Below are positions 28,000-35,764 of a stretch of 38,091 nucleotides of DNA, one piece after another. The notes under the pieces are model-generated. The model saw nothing but the letters and a program-made list of their open reading frames with translations, was not told the origin of the DNA and made no database searches. Within the stretch, counting starts at the first letter, position 1. Each line of letters starts with the position of its first letter. Source of the DNA: Cytophagales bacterium (GTDB taxonomy: Bacteria; Bacteroidota; Bacteroidia; Cytophagales; Cyclobacteriaceae); contig JADBYK010000025.1 of assembly GCA_020403045.1 (NCBI GenBank), positions 135,136 to 173,226 of the forward strand, read 5' to 3'. A program made the position numbers and the translations under genes.

Positions 28000-28203
28000 A
28001 TCATAAAATTTGACTGTTTAAAGTTAGCATAAATAATAACCAGCAAAGGAATGTAGAATAAAAATTTATAGTGCGTTTCGTTATAGAGTGGATCAAAAAA
28101 GTCTATCAACGTCTTTGGTACTCCGGAAATAGTAACCGCTAACAAAAAAATATATTTTGTTTAAAATAAAGTTACTTTTAAGATTACTTAGTCATTAAAA
28201 TGT

Positions 28204-28662
28204 ATGGAAAATTTAGAGGTTGTTATCATCGTTGTTTTTGTTTTAGGAATTATCACACTATTCAGTCTCTTCGTCACCATCAAGCAGGGCAGCATCGGTG
28301 TGATTACGGTTTTTGGAAAATTTCGAAGAATTCTGCGGCCCGGACTTAATATACGTATTCCACTTATTGAAAATATTCACTCCAGAGTTTCCATCCAGAA
28401 CCAATCGGTTGAACTCAGTTTCCAAGCCACGACACTGGATCAAGCAAACGTGAATTTTAAAGCCATGCTTCTTTTTTCTGTATTAGATCAGAATGAAGAA
28501 ACAATAAAGAATGTGGCGTTTAAGTTTGTGGACGAAGAAAGTTTTATGACAGCATTGACGCGCACCATTGAAGGATCGATCCGAAGTTTTGTGGCAACCA
28601 AAAAGCAGTCAGAGGTGTTATCACTCCGCACGGAAATTGTGCAAGAAATAAAAAACAGTTAG
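28204..28662 (+). pseudogene. SPFH/band 7 protein, truncated at 152 aa
   Basis: The N-terminus has one membrane helix (about 6-26) followed by a band-7/SPFH domain start ('KQGSIGVITVFGKFRRILRPGLNIRIP', split here for reading: the repeat-free core is residues 27-53). The domain proceeds normally to 'LSLRTEIVQEI' and then stops (NS-TAG). Intact slipin/stomatin-like proteins continue for another 100-180 residues, with an amphipathic segment and coiled coil. Immediately at this stop the sequence changes to the 3' end of a glycoside hydrolase gene. The protein is thus cut by a deletion or rearrangement and unlikely to oligomerise normally. It could still be expressed as a short membrane protein. 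Confidence 0.8.
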
Positions 28663-28915
28663 ATCAATCTATACTCCTTCGTATTACTACCTCGGTCACT
28701 TCTCAAAATTCATTCGCCCGAATGCAAAGCGCGTGAGCGCCACGAGCAGCCGAAGTCCTTTGTTGTGTACTTCATTCATTAATGAGGATGGATCGTTGGT
28801 TGCCGTGGTAATGAACCAAAGTGATCAAGATGTATCCTACAAAGTGCATGTTGGCTCACAAGCTGTGTCAGTAACGATTTTGCCGCATGCAATTCAAACG
28901 CTAGATATCAGATAG
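28661..28915 (+). pseudogene. C-terminal remnant of a GH30 family glycosidase (glucosylceramidase-like)
   Basis: Reading in the frame that ends with TAG at 28913, the sequence starts at the band-7 junction with IYTPSYYYLGHFSKFIRPNA, then KRVSATSSRSP, an 'INEDGSLVAVVMNQSD' strand and a final 'ILPHAIQTLDIR'. This is the beta-sandwich end of GH30 enzymes ('YYxLGHFSKFIrPGAxRi' is the hallmark). The catalytic barrel and any start codon are missing. The frame is only open from 28652, inside the band-7 gene, so the break point between the two genes lies within about 28652-28668. Confidence 0.85.
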
Positions 28916-29131
28916 CTCTTGTTTGCCAACTGGATACTTTGATAAAGTCACTTAGCAAGCGTTCTACTTTTTCAATCTCAATTCCAAATGCCACGAACGG
29001 GGCTAAATTCGATTAGGAATTTTTGCTTTTTATACTTTCATCTACAGTAGTAGACTGAGTTTAATCAACTTCGCTACGATTACAAGCACTAATATTTCGA
29101 ATTTTTGCAAAGTAATTCATGGCCGCATTGC

Positions 29132-29139
29132 TACATTTG
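29132..29139 (+). promoter_or_regulatory. -7 promoter element TACATTTG of the PEP carboxylase gene
   Basis: TACATTTG matches TAnnTTTG and ends 13 bp before the ATG at 29153. A TTTTTG lies 24 bp upstream, slightly more than the usual 19-21 bp, so the -33 box is uncertain. Confidence 0.5.
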
Positions 29140-29152
29140 AAAGAAAAATCCC

Positions 29153-31867
29153 ATGCCTTCAGAAATAGAAAAACAAGGACTGCTCAAGATAAAAAATGAT
29201 CTGGATTACCTTACTTCCTGCTTCCGCGATGTACTGATTTCCTTGAAAGAAATTGAAATTGCGAATCTGCTTTCACAGATCGATTCTTCTTCAGTGGATG
29301 CTACTATTCTTTTTAACAACCCGTCAAACGAAAAATACATACAGGCGTGCAGTATTCTTTTTCAACTGATGAGCTTGGTAGAAGAAAATGCAGCTGTGCG
29401 GTTTAGGCGCAAGCTGGAAGATGAGAAAGGCCCTGCAGCTATCCGTGGTTCCTGGACAGAAACTTTTCTGCGTTTAAAAGAGGCTGGTGTTACCGAGGAG
29501 CAAATAGCACAGCTTCTGCCTCGCGTGATGGTGATGCCTGTGCTTACTGCGCACCCGACTGAAGCCAAGCGCATTTCAATACTAAATCTACATCGGAAGG
29601 TATATGTGCAACTGGCCAGGAAAGAGCAGAGCAACTTATCAAACTGGGAGCAAGCGGATATTGAAGAAACGATCAAAGCTTTGTTAGAGCGTTGGTGGCG
29701 CACCGGTGAAGTCTATCTTGAAAAGCCGCAGGTAGCATCCGAACGCAATAATGTCATTCACTACATAAAAAATGTTTTTCCAAAGGCACTCCACCAGTCT
29801 GACCAACGCCTGAAAAAAGCCTGGCAGTCTTTTGGCTTCAATGCAGAGCGCTTGTTTCATCCGGATGATTTTCCACGGCTAACATTTGGCAGCTGGGTAG
29901 GTGGAGATCGAGATGGGCATCCGTATGTGACGGCTGAACTAACGGCTGATACGTTAAAAACACATCGCGATGCTGCACTGGATTTACTTGTTAACAAATT
30001 GCAAGAGCTGGCTGCTGACATCAGTTTTTCTGAAATCAACAATCACCCGCCTCCTTTTTTTCAGCAGGCGATTATTGAATTGGAACACCAAATAGGTGCA
30101 GCTGGGGCAGATGCCGTCAGCAGAAATCCGCGTGAACCCTGGAGGCAATTTGTAAACCTACTTTTGGTAAAGTTGCAGCAAAGTAGAAAAGGAAATCAGT
30201 CAACGAACGGATATCAAACGCCTTCACAACTTACTCACGACTTAGGAACACTCCGTAAGAGCCTCCTGGAGATTGGAAGTCGAAGACTGGTAAGTGACTT
30301 GATTTTTCCTATTGAAAGAATGGTGCAATGCTTTGGATTTCATTTGGCCAAATTGGACATCCGTCAAAATAGTACGTTTCATGACAAAGCAATCCAGCAG
30401 CTATTGACTGCTGCAGGCATGCCTGATACTTCTTTTACTGAATGGCCGGAAGACAAAAGAGTTGCTTTCCTCACCGAGGAACTACAAACCAATCGCCCGT
30501 TTCTAGTTCCCGGAAGCACCGTAGGATCAGAAGCGGAACAAGTGATTGGTTGTTATCGTGCGGTAAAGACTCATGTTGATTTGTATGGAAAAGAAGGAAT
30601 CGGTTCCCTTATCGTAAGCATGACTCGAAGTCTTAGTGATTTGTTAGTCCCCTATCTTTTCTTGCGTGAAGCGGGCCTGTCGTATGATCTATTTCAAGTT
30701 GTTCCACTCTTTGAAACCATCAACGATTTAAAAAACGCACCTCAGATTTTGAACAGCTTCCTGAAGCATCCTGTTAGAAAAACTTCTGCCAAAAACAATG
30801 GTATAATTCAGGAAGTGATGTTGGGGTATAGCGATAGTAATAAAGATGGTGGGATACTAGCCAGCCGCTGGAACCTCCATCAGGCAGAAAAATCATTAAC
30901 GGAGGTCGCGTCACAACATCAGATTTCGCTTCGCTTTTTCCATGGCATTGGCGGTACTATTAGCCGAGGCGGAGGGAAGTACCATCGCTTTTTGGAGAGT
31001 ATGCCATCCGGCACGGTGCACGGAGAAATAAAACTTACTGTTCAGGGAGAAACAATTGCCCAGCAATTTGCCAACCCGTTAAATGCTACCTACAACTTAG
31101 AGATGCTTCTCTCTGGCACGGCACTGCAAACCAGCTTGTGGATGTTTCCACCTCAGCCATCCGCTTATCCGCAAGAGGCTATGGACAAACTGGCTCAACT
31201 ATCATTTGAGCATTTTCAGCAATTGATTCACCACCCACACTTCATGAATTTTTACAGTCAAGCCACGCCCATAGATGTCCTGGAGCAAAGTAAAATTGGA
31301 TCACGCCCAGCGAGAAGAACGGGGCAACGTAGTTTAGCGGATTTGAGAGCCATCCCCTGGGTTTTTAGCTGGAACCAATCCAGGTTTAACGTTACTGCGT
31401 GGTATGGGGCAGGTTTTGCTCTGCGAAACATGAAAGAAAATGATCCGCTTCACTATGCAGAAATAAAGGAGGCCGCAAATCGTTGGCCTTTTCTTCGCTA
31501 TACGCTTATCCATATTGAAACCAATCTTCTTAATGCGAATAGAGAGATCATGAAAGCCTATGCAGCACTAGCGGTGGTTGAACCAGAATGCAAATTGATT
31601 TTTGATCGGATCGAGCGAGAACTGGAAGAGAGCCAGCAACAAGTGGCAACGCTATTCACGGAACCCACGGCACTAAGGCGATTAAGTGTTTACGACAATA
31701 CAAAAAGAAGAGAACCCGTCTTAACCTCTCTTCACTTATTGCAAATCGGGTTACTGAAAGAATGGCGAATACAAAAACAAAAAAATTCTCAAAATGGAGA
31801 AAAGCTTCTAGGGAAACTCTTAATGATTACCAATGCAATTTCCGGTGGACTAAAACACACAGGGTAG
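29153..31867 (+). CDS. ppc: phosphoenolpyruvate carboxylase
   Basis: The 904-residue enzyme converts phosphoenolpyruvate and bicarbonate to oxaloacetate, refilling the TCA cycle. Hallmarks are VLTAHPTEA with catalytic His134, SWVGGDRDGHP, LAKLDIRQNS, LGYSDSNKDGG with Lys564, and GSRPARR. The glycine-rich catalytic loop, normally FHGRGG[TS][VI]GRGG, reads FHGIGGTISRGGGK (596-609), so Ile599 replaces the first Arg and Ser replaces the later Gly. The C-terminus ends KHTG instead of the usual [RQK]NTG. Length and the other motifs are normal. The loop Arg is considered important for catalysis, so either activity is changed or the family in this group tolerates the change. It has its own promoter and is followed 60 bp later by a VOC gene. 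Confidence 0.92.
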   Translation: MPSEIEKQGLLKIKNDLDYLTSCFRDVLISLKEIEIANLLSQIDSSSVDATILFNNPSNEKYIQACSILFQLMSLVEENAAVRFRRKLEDEKGPAAIRGSWTETFLRLKEAGVTEEQIAQLLPRVMVMPVLTAHPTEAKRISILNLHRKVYVQLARKEQSNLSNWEQADIEETIKALLERWWRTGEVYLEKPQVASERNNVIHYIKNVFPKALHQSDQRLKKAWQSFGFNAERLFHPDDFPRLTFGSWVGGDRDGHPYVTAELTADTLKTHRDAALDLLVNKLQELAADISFSEINNHPPPFFQQAIIELEHQIGAAGADAVSRNPREPWRQFVNLLLVKLQQSRKGNQSTNGYQTPSQLTHDLGTLRKSLLEIGSRRLVSDLIFPIERMVQCFGFHLAKLDIRQNSTFHDKAIQQLLTAAGMPDTSFTEWPEDKRVAFLTEELQTNRPFLVPGSTVGSEAEQVIGCYRAVKTHVDLYGKEGIGSLIVSMTRSLSDLLVPYLFLREAGLSYDLFQVVPLFETINDLKNAPQILNSFLKHPVRKTSAKNNGIIQEVMLGYSDSNKDGGILASRWNLHQAEKSLTEVASQHQISLRFFHGIGGTISRGGGKYHRFLESMPSGTVHGEIKLTVQGETIAQQFANPLNATYNLEMLLSGTALQTSLWMFPPQPSAYPQEAMDKLAQLSFEHFQQLIHHPHFMNFYSQATPIDVLEQSKIGSRPARRTGQRSLADLRAIPWVFSWNQSRFNVTAWYGAGFALRNMKENDPLHYAEIKEAANRWPFLRYTLIHIETNLLNANREIMKAYAALAVVEPECKLIFDRIERELEESQQQVATLFTEPTALRRLSVYDNTKRREPVLTSLHLLQIGLLKEWRIQKQKNSQNGEKLLGKLLMITNAISGGLKHTG

Positions 31868-31927
31868 CGATTGAGAAGGAATTGACACTTTCTTCAGACA
31901 GCGAAAATAGATTAACTTGCTTACACG

Positions 31928-32287
31928 ATGCTTACCGCTATCCATCCAAAATTACCCATGCGCAACAAAGCAGTAACGCGGGATTTTTATTTAAACAGTT
32001 TAGAATTTGAAGAGTTTGGCAATGCCGATTTCGAGGGCTACCTCATGGTGCAAAAAGACGAGATCCAAATTCACTTTTTTGAATTTAAAGAACTTGATCC
32101 GAAAGAAAACTATGGGCAAGTATACATTCGAACGGATAACATCGAGCAATGGTATCAGTTAGCTATCAATAATAAATTGGTTATGCCCAAAGGTGTTCAT
32201 TTAGAAATCAAACCTTGGGGACAAAAGGAATTTTCTCTTCTCGATCCAGACAATAATCTCCTGACTTTTGGAGAGCCTATCTTCTAA
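31928..32287 (+). CDS. VOC superfamily protein (glyoxalase/bleomycin-resistance fold)
   Basis: The 119-residue protein has the two beta-alpha-beta-beta-beta modules of the VOC fold, with 'MRNKAVTRDFYLNSLEFEEF', 'IQIHFFEF', 'GQVYIRTDNIEQWYQL' and the C-terminal signature EFSLLDPDNNLLTFGE. Members of this exact type are usually annotated as bleomycin resistance proteins, binding bleomycin-like drugs without cutting them, but most are of unknown substrate. It has ATG at 31928; a second Met ten codons in is an alternative. It follows ppc in the same direction with a 60-bp gap and may share its transcript. Confidence 0.87.
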   Translation: MLTAIHPKLPMRNKAVTRDFYLNSLEFEEFGNADFEGYLMVQKDEIQIHFFEFKELDPKENYGQVYIRTDNIEQWYQLAINNKLVMPKGVHLEIKPWGQKEFSLLDPDNNLLTFGEPIF

Positions 32288-32517
32288 ACTGATAAATTCT
32301 CTCTTTGAAAAGGTCAGGAAGCATTTAAATTTTGTACCTGCTAGGTTGGGCACACCTAATGTCACGCTCGTTATTTTTACCGTGAGTATTTTCGTTCGAG
32401 CAGGGCTTTCGAAGCTGCGTGCTGTTCCCGACACAGAACGCAATAAAGATACGAAAACGTTGTGCTATGCGTCAACCCCTTTGATGCAAATAGTTCATTG
32501 TTAGTGTTTCGTGCCGA

Positions 32518-32862
32518 TTAGTCCAAGTCCAAAACTATTTTTAAATTTTCTCTCACTTTGTCAGCAATGTCGCTGTCTACTTCTCCAACTTTTTTTACAA
32601 GTCTTTTGTTATCTATCGCTCTTACTTGGTCAATCATTATGTCACAGTCCTCCTTAAGTCTGAACTTTGACTTTTTTAGATGAACTCTTAATATTTCAGA
32701 GTCAGGCTTAACATTTGTCGTTATTGGGCAAATGACGGTCGATGGATGTTCCTTATTTAGTAAGTCCGTTTGAACGACAATAACGGGTCTAATTTTTCCG
32801 GCTTCTGACCCCATTCGTGGATTTAGGTCGGCAATCCAGATTTCGAATTGCTTAATCTTCAT
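32518..32862 (-). CDS. mazF: MazF/PemK-type endoribonuclease toxin
   Basis: The 114-residue protein has the MazF fold: start KQFEIWIADLNPRMGSEAGK, then IRPVIVVQTDLLN, PSTVICPITTNV and KEDCDIMIDQVRAID. The Arg of 'KIRPV' and Thr of 'PITT' correspond to the active-site residues of MazF, which cuts mRNA at short sequences. The start overlaps the end of the antitoxin gene by 11 bp, showing translational coupling, antitoxin first. It ends 231 bp from the convergent VOC gene with no clear hairpin between. Confidence 0.93.
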   Translation of the reverse strand: MKIKQFEIWIADLNPRMGSEAGKIRPVIVVQTDLLNKEHPSTVICPITTNVKPDSEILRVHLKKSKFRLKEDCDIMIDQVRAIDNKRLVKKVGEVDSDIADKVRENLKIVLDLD

Positions 32863-33082
32863 CGTTCAGTTTTTCAAACTCTGCCAAAACCGCCCAAGAG
32901 TCCTTAGCAACGATTTTTGATTCCTTACTCAACTGTTTTGAAAGCAGCCTGCGTCTATGAAGTCGATTGTAGAATTCGATAGCCTCGTTTATGTATCTGT
33001 TCCGATTCTTTTTAACCTTAGTCACGATTTTTTCAGTCTCCTGAAAAATGTTGTCCTCGAGTTTTAATGATAGATTTTTCAT
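32852..33082 (-). CDS. MazE-like antitoxin (ribbon-helix-helix)
   Basis: From ATG 33082 the protein has 76 residues, starting MKNLSLKLEDNIFQETEKIV, a ribbon-helix-helix DNA-binding start with 'NRYINEAIEFYNRLH'. The C-terminal 30 residues are charged and probably unfolded until they bind the toxin. It should neutralise the MazF-type toxin encoded next and autorepress the pair. A TTG six codons upstream (33100) lies inside the -7 promoter box and is rejected as the start. Confidence 0.88.
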   Translation of the reverse strand: MKNLSLKLEDNIFQETEKIVTKVKKNRNRYINEAIEFYNRLHRRRLLSKQLSKESKIVAKDSWAVLAEFEKLNDED

Positions 33083-33097
33083 AATATTGCCTTTGCT

Positions 33098-33128
33098 CAA
33101 AGGTATATACTTTTCGAATATACTACAA
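33098..33128 (-). promoter_or_regulatory. promoter of the MazEF-type operon: -33 TTG, 20 bp, -7 TACCTTTG
   Basis: On the reverse strand TTG (33126-33128) is followed after 20 bp by TACCTTTG (33098-33105). Both boxes and the spacing fit the Bacteroidota consensus, the best full promoter match in the window. The antitoxin ATG is 16 bp downstream. Confidence 0.75.
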
Positions 33129-33164
33129 TTTTATTTGGGTGTCCACCGGCATCAACGCTAACGT

Positions 33165-33950
33165 ATGTGTTTCAGTAAATCTTACCTAACGAAACGTGCT
33201 GAGAATATGGCCAAACGATATGGCCATAGTGCACAAGAGGTAGTGTTCATTCAAGAACAACTTGGTTTGCTAAATATGAGTCCGGTGTATGCGGTCTCGG
33301 GATTTTCTCATCCCTTAGTACCTGTGATCACTCATGCTTCCAAAGAAATTCATCTGTTTTCCTGGGGTCTAATACCAAACTGGATCAAAACTCCCGCAGA
33401 AGCAGTTACCATCAGCAATAGCACACTCAACGCACGCGCTGAAACGATGTTTGAGAAACCCGCCTTCCGTGAGTCCGCGCGTGAACGCAGATGCCTTGTA
33501 CTGGTCGATGGCTTTTTTGAACATTACTACAAAAACGGAAAAACCTTTCCGCATCACATCCATCTTAAGAATAATGAGCCCCTCACCTTTGCCGGCTTGT
33601 GGGATGAGTGGACGGACAAAACATCAGGCCTCGTTCGCAGAACGTATACTGTTGTTACTACTAAAGCGAATCCACTTATGGCAAAAATTCATAATCATCC
33701 GAAAGCCAGTGAAGGACCCCGCATGCCGTTGATCTTGTCCAAGGATGCTGAACACGATTGGCTCAAACCCATTCATGAAAAGGCCGATAAGGAACTCGTG
33801 GAAAGCCTTGTGCAGTCATATCCTGAAAATGAGCTGGACGCGTTTACCGTCAAACGACTGACTGGCAAAGAAGCAGCAGGCAATACACCGGAAGCACTTC
33901 GGCCCTATCGTTATCAAGAGTTAGAAGAACAACAAGGGAATTTGTTTTAG
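33165..33950 (+). CDS. SOS response-associated peptidase (SRAP, YedK/HMCES family)
   Basis: The 261-residue protein starts MCFSK; after removal of Met, Cys2 becomes the nucleophile that cross-links to abasic sites in single-stranded DNA, protecting them from cleavage. Other family blocks are NARAETMFEKPAFRE, RRCLVLVDGFFEHYYKNGK (GYYEW in many members, so Trp is His here) and TTKANPLMAKIHNHPKASEG, ending in RMPLIL with the catalytic His in KIHN. All key residues (Cys2, Asn in NARAE, Glu in FFEH, His) are present, so activity is expected. It is divergent from the MazEF-type pair with 82 bp between starts. Confidence 0.93.
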   Translation: MCFSKSYLTKRAENMAKRYGHSAQEVVFIQEQLGLLNMSPVYAVSGFSHPLVPVITHASKEIHLFSWGLIPNWIKTPAEAVTISNSTLNARAETMFEKPAFRESARERRCLVLVDGFFEHYYKNGKTFPHHIHLKNNEPLTFAGLWDEWTDKTSGLVRRTYTVVTTKANPLMAKIHNHPKASEGPRMPLILSKDAEHDWLKPIHEKADKELVESLVQSYPENELDAFTVKRLTGKEAAGNTPEALRPYRYQELEEQQGNLF

Positions 33951-34045
33951 TATTAATCAAACGACTCGTAAAAAATGATGCGCTGAACGTAATTAAATTT
34001 AGAGTGCTTTTTGTTTATCTTCGTCAAACTTAATCCCGTTCTACC

Positions 34046-35062
34046 ATGCGACTGCTCGTGCTACTTATGGCTTGTTTTATTTTTTCCTGTAAACAAGTTA
34101 CAAATGATCAATCTAAACCCGGATCAGACTACTTCACCTATGGCGATTCTGTAGAATCGGGTGGCGTGAAAATGATTCCCATCCGCACTCCGGTGGGTGA
34201 TTTTAAAGTTTGGATAAAACGTTTTGGCACAAATCCCAAAATCAAGGTACTGTTACTGCATGGCGGCCCTGCCATGACGCATGAATACATGGAGTGCTTT
34301 GAAACATTTTTCCTGCGAGAAGGCTTTGAGTTTTATGAATACGATCAATTGGGCTCTTACTACAGCGATCAACCTACCGATAGCAGCCTGTGGACGACAG
34401 AACGATTTGTGGAAGAAGTAGAACAAGTGCGCCAGGCCATCGGTGCGGATAGCACGAATTTTTATTTATTGGGCAATTCATGGGGTGGTATTTTAGCGAT
34501 GGAGTATGCGTTGAAATACCAACAACACTTGAAAGGATTATTGGTGGCCAACATGATGGCAAGTGCCCCCGATTATGGGAAGTATGCAGAGGAAGTCTTG
34601 GCCAAGCAAATGAACCCCGAAGTGCTGGCAGAAGTAAGGGCCCTGGAAGCGAAGAAGGATTTTAGCAATCCCCGCTACATGGAACTGCTTTTACCTAATT
34701 TTTACCAAGAACATTTGTGTCGTTTAGCAGAATGGCCTGATGGTTTCAATCGGGCAATGAAACATGTGAATGGCACCATCTATACCATGATGCAAGGGCC
34801 GAGCGAATTTGGAGTTGGTGGGCGACTGGCAAAATGGGATATCAAAAATCGATTGAAGGAAATTACCGCACCCACCTTGATGATTGGCGCAAAGCACGAT
34901 ACGATGGATCCGAAAGCTATGGAAGAACAAAGTAAACTGGTGCAAAGGGGACGCTACTTATACTGCCCGAATGGAAGTCATTTAGCGATGTGGGATGACC
35001 AAAAAGTATTTATGGAGGGAGTTATCCATTTTATTAAAGACGTAGATAATAGTAAATTCTAA
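34046..35062 (+). CDS. proline iminopeptidase-family (S33) alpha/beta hydrolase, lipoprotein
   Basis: The 338-residue protein starts with a lipoprotein signal (MRLLVLLMACFIFSC, lipid-modified Cys15), so it is anchored to a membrane on the periplasmic or outer side. The alpha/beta-hydrolase core has the oxyanion motif LLHGGPA, the nucleophile elbow GNSWGG with Ser145, Asp285 (GAKHDTMDP) and His312 (NGSHLAM). This matches prolyl iminopeptidases, which remove N-terminal proline from peptides. Together with the S9B enzyme elsewhere in the window it would help complete digestion of proline-containing peptides. The next gene begins 27 bp after its stop and is probably co-transcribed. Confidence 0.9.
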   Translation: MRLLVLLMACFIFSCKQVTNDQSKPGSDYFTYGDSVESGGVKMIPIRTPVGDFKVWIKRFGTNPKIKVLLLHGGPAMTHEYMECFETFFLREGFEFYEYDQLGSYYSDQPTDSSLWTTERFVEEVEQVRQAIGADSTNFYLLGNSWGGILAMEYALKYQQHLKGLLVANMMASAPDYGKYAEEVLAKQMNPEVLAEVRALEAKKDFSNPRYMELLLPNFYQEHLCRLAEWPDGFNRAMKHVNGTIYTMMQGPSEFGVGGRLAKWDIKNRLKEITAPTLMIGAKHDTMDPKAMEEQSKLVQRGRYLYCPNGSHLAMWDDQKVFMEGVIHFIKDVDNSKF

Positions 35063-35089
35063 AATCAAAAAAATCTAACCCCAATTGCT

Positions 35090-35593
35090 ATGACACCTTC
35101 GCCTTTTATCAGCAAACTAAAACCCTTTTTTTCTATTGCGGAAATTGTTTGTGTTGTGGGATTTGTACTTGGCTTTTTGTTAAAGAAACAAGACTACCCA
35201 ATCGGTGGCGAGATAGTCATGTTGTCATTGAGTGCGTTGGCAGGAATTTACTTTTTATCGGCTTACCTGCCACCTGACGCTCGCCCCGAAGGCGAACCCG
35301 ATCAGCGCTTGGGCTTTATGAGTTTACTGGGTCGAACCATTGCACCAAAAGTGTTAGGCATCGGATCAGCCGTAGTGGTAATCGGGATTTTGTTCACGCT
35401 TAATCACTTCGAGGGTTCTAAACAGATGCTTACGATAGGAATTGCTACTATCGGTGGCGCCAGCCTTGTCGGCTCTGTAAGTATTGCAACTAACGAAAAC
35501 GCTCGCAGAGTTCTTGGCTCACTGCTTTTGCGTGCTTTTCCTTTATTATTGATTGGAGTATATCTTTTGTGGAATTTGCCTTCAGACAATTAA
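35090..35593 (+). CDS. hypothetical membrane protein, 167 aa
   Basis: The protein has about five hydrophobic segments (near 14-31, 42-60, 86-104, 113-130 and 146-163) with a short polar loop DARPEGEPDQRL after the second. It follows the S33 lipoprotein gene by 27 bp and is likely in its operon. The C-terminus is short and cytoplasmic or periplasmic depending on topology. No family motif is recognised; similar short membrane proteins occur beside peptidases in Cytophagales, but that is a general impression. The start ATG 35090 is the only reasonable one. Confidence 0.75.
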   Translation: MTPSPFISKLKPFFSIAEIVCVVGFVLGFLLKKQDYPIGGEIVMLSLSALAGIYFLSAYLPPDARPEGEPDQRLGFMSLLGRTIAPKVLGIGSAVVVIGILFTLNHFEGSKQMLTIGIATIGGASLVGSVSIATNENARRVLGSLLLRAFPLLLIGVYLLWNLPSDN

Positions 35594-35725
35594 GCCATCT
35601 GTTTCGCTAGCTACTAGCTGGTAAATTCCTCACCTAATCCAAAATATCTCAATTGCGTTTAGAAGAAATTGCAGCGATGTTAAGAACATTTTTTAGCGAG
35701 TTTAATACAGAATCATCTTACCTAT

Positions 35726-35733
35726 TATCTTTG
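35726..35733 (+). promoter_or_regulatory. -7 promoter element TATCTTTG of the PYROXD2-like gene
   Basis: TATCTTTG is an exact consensus match ending 31 bp before the TTG start at 35765. It is the same octamer as at 2031-2038. No good -33 box is visible at the usual distance. Confidence 0.55.
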
Positions 35734-35764
35734 GATAGCACCATAGATCTTAAAGCCATTTATT

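Noticed and set aside
32288-32517. Open frames on both strands between the VOC and MazF genes
   Set aside because: Neither shows a family motif, start or promoter. The two overlap each other, and the interval lies between convergent genes.
33083-33100. TTG-started extension of the MazE-like antitoxin
   Set aside because: The TTG lies inside the -7 promoter box; ATG 33082 fits the family start.
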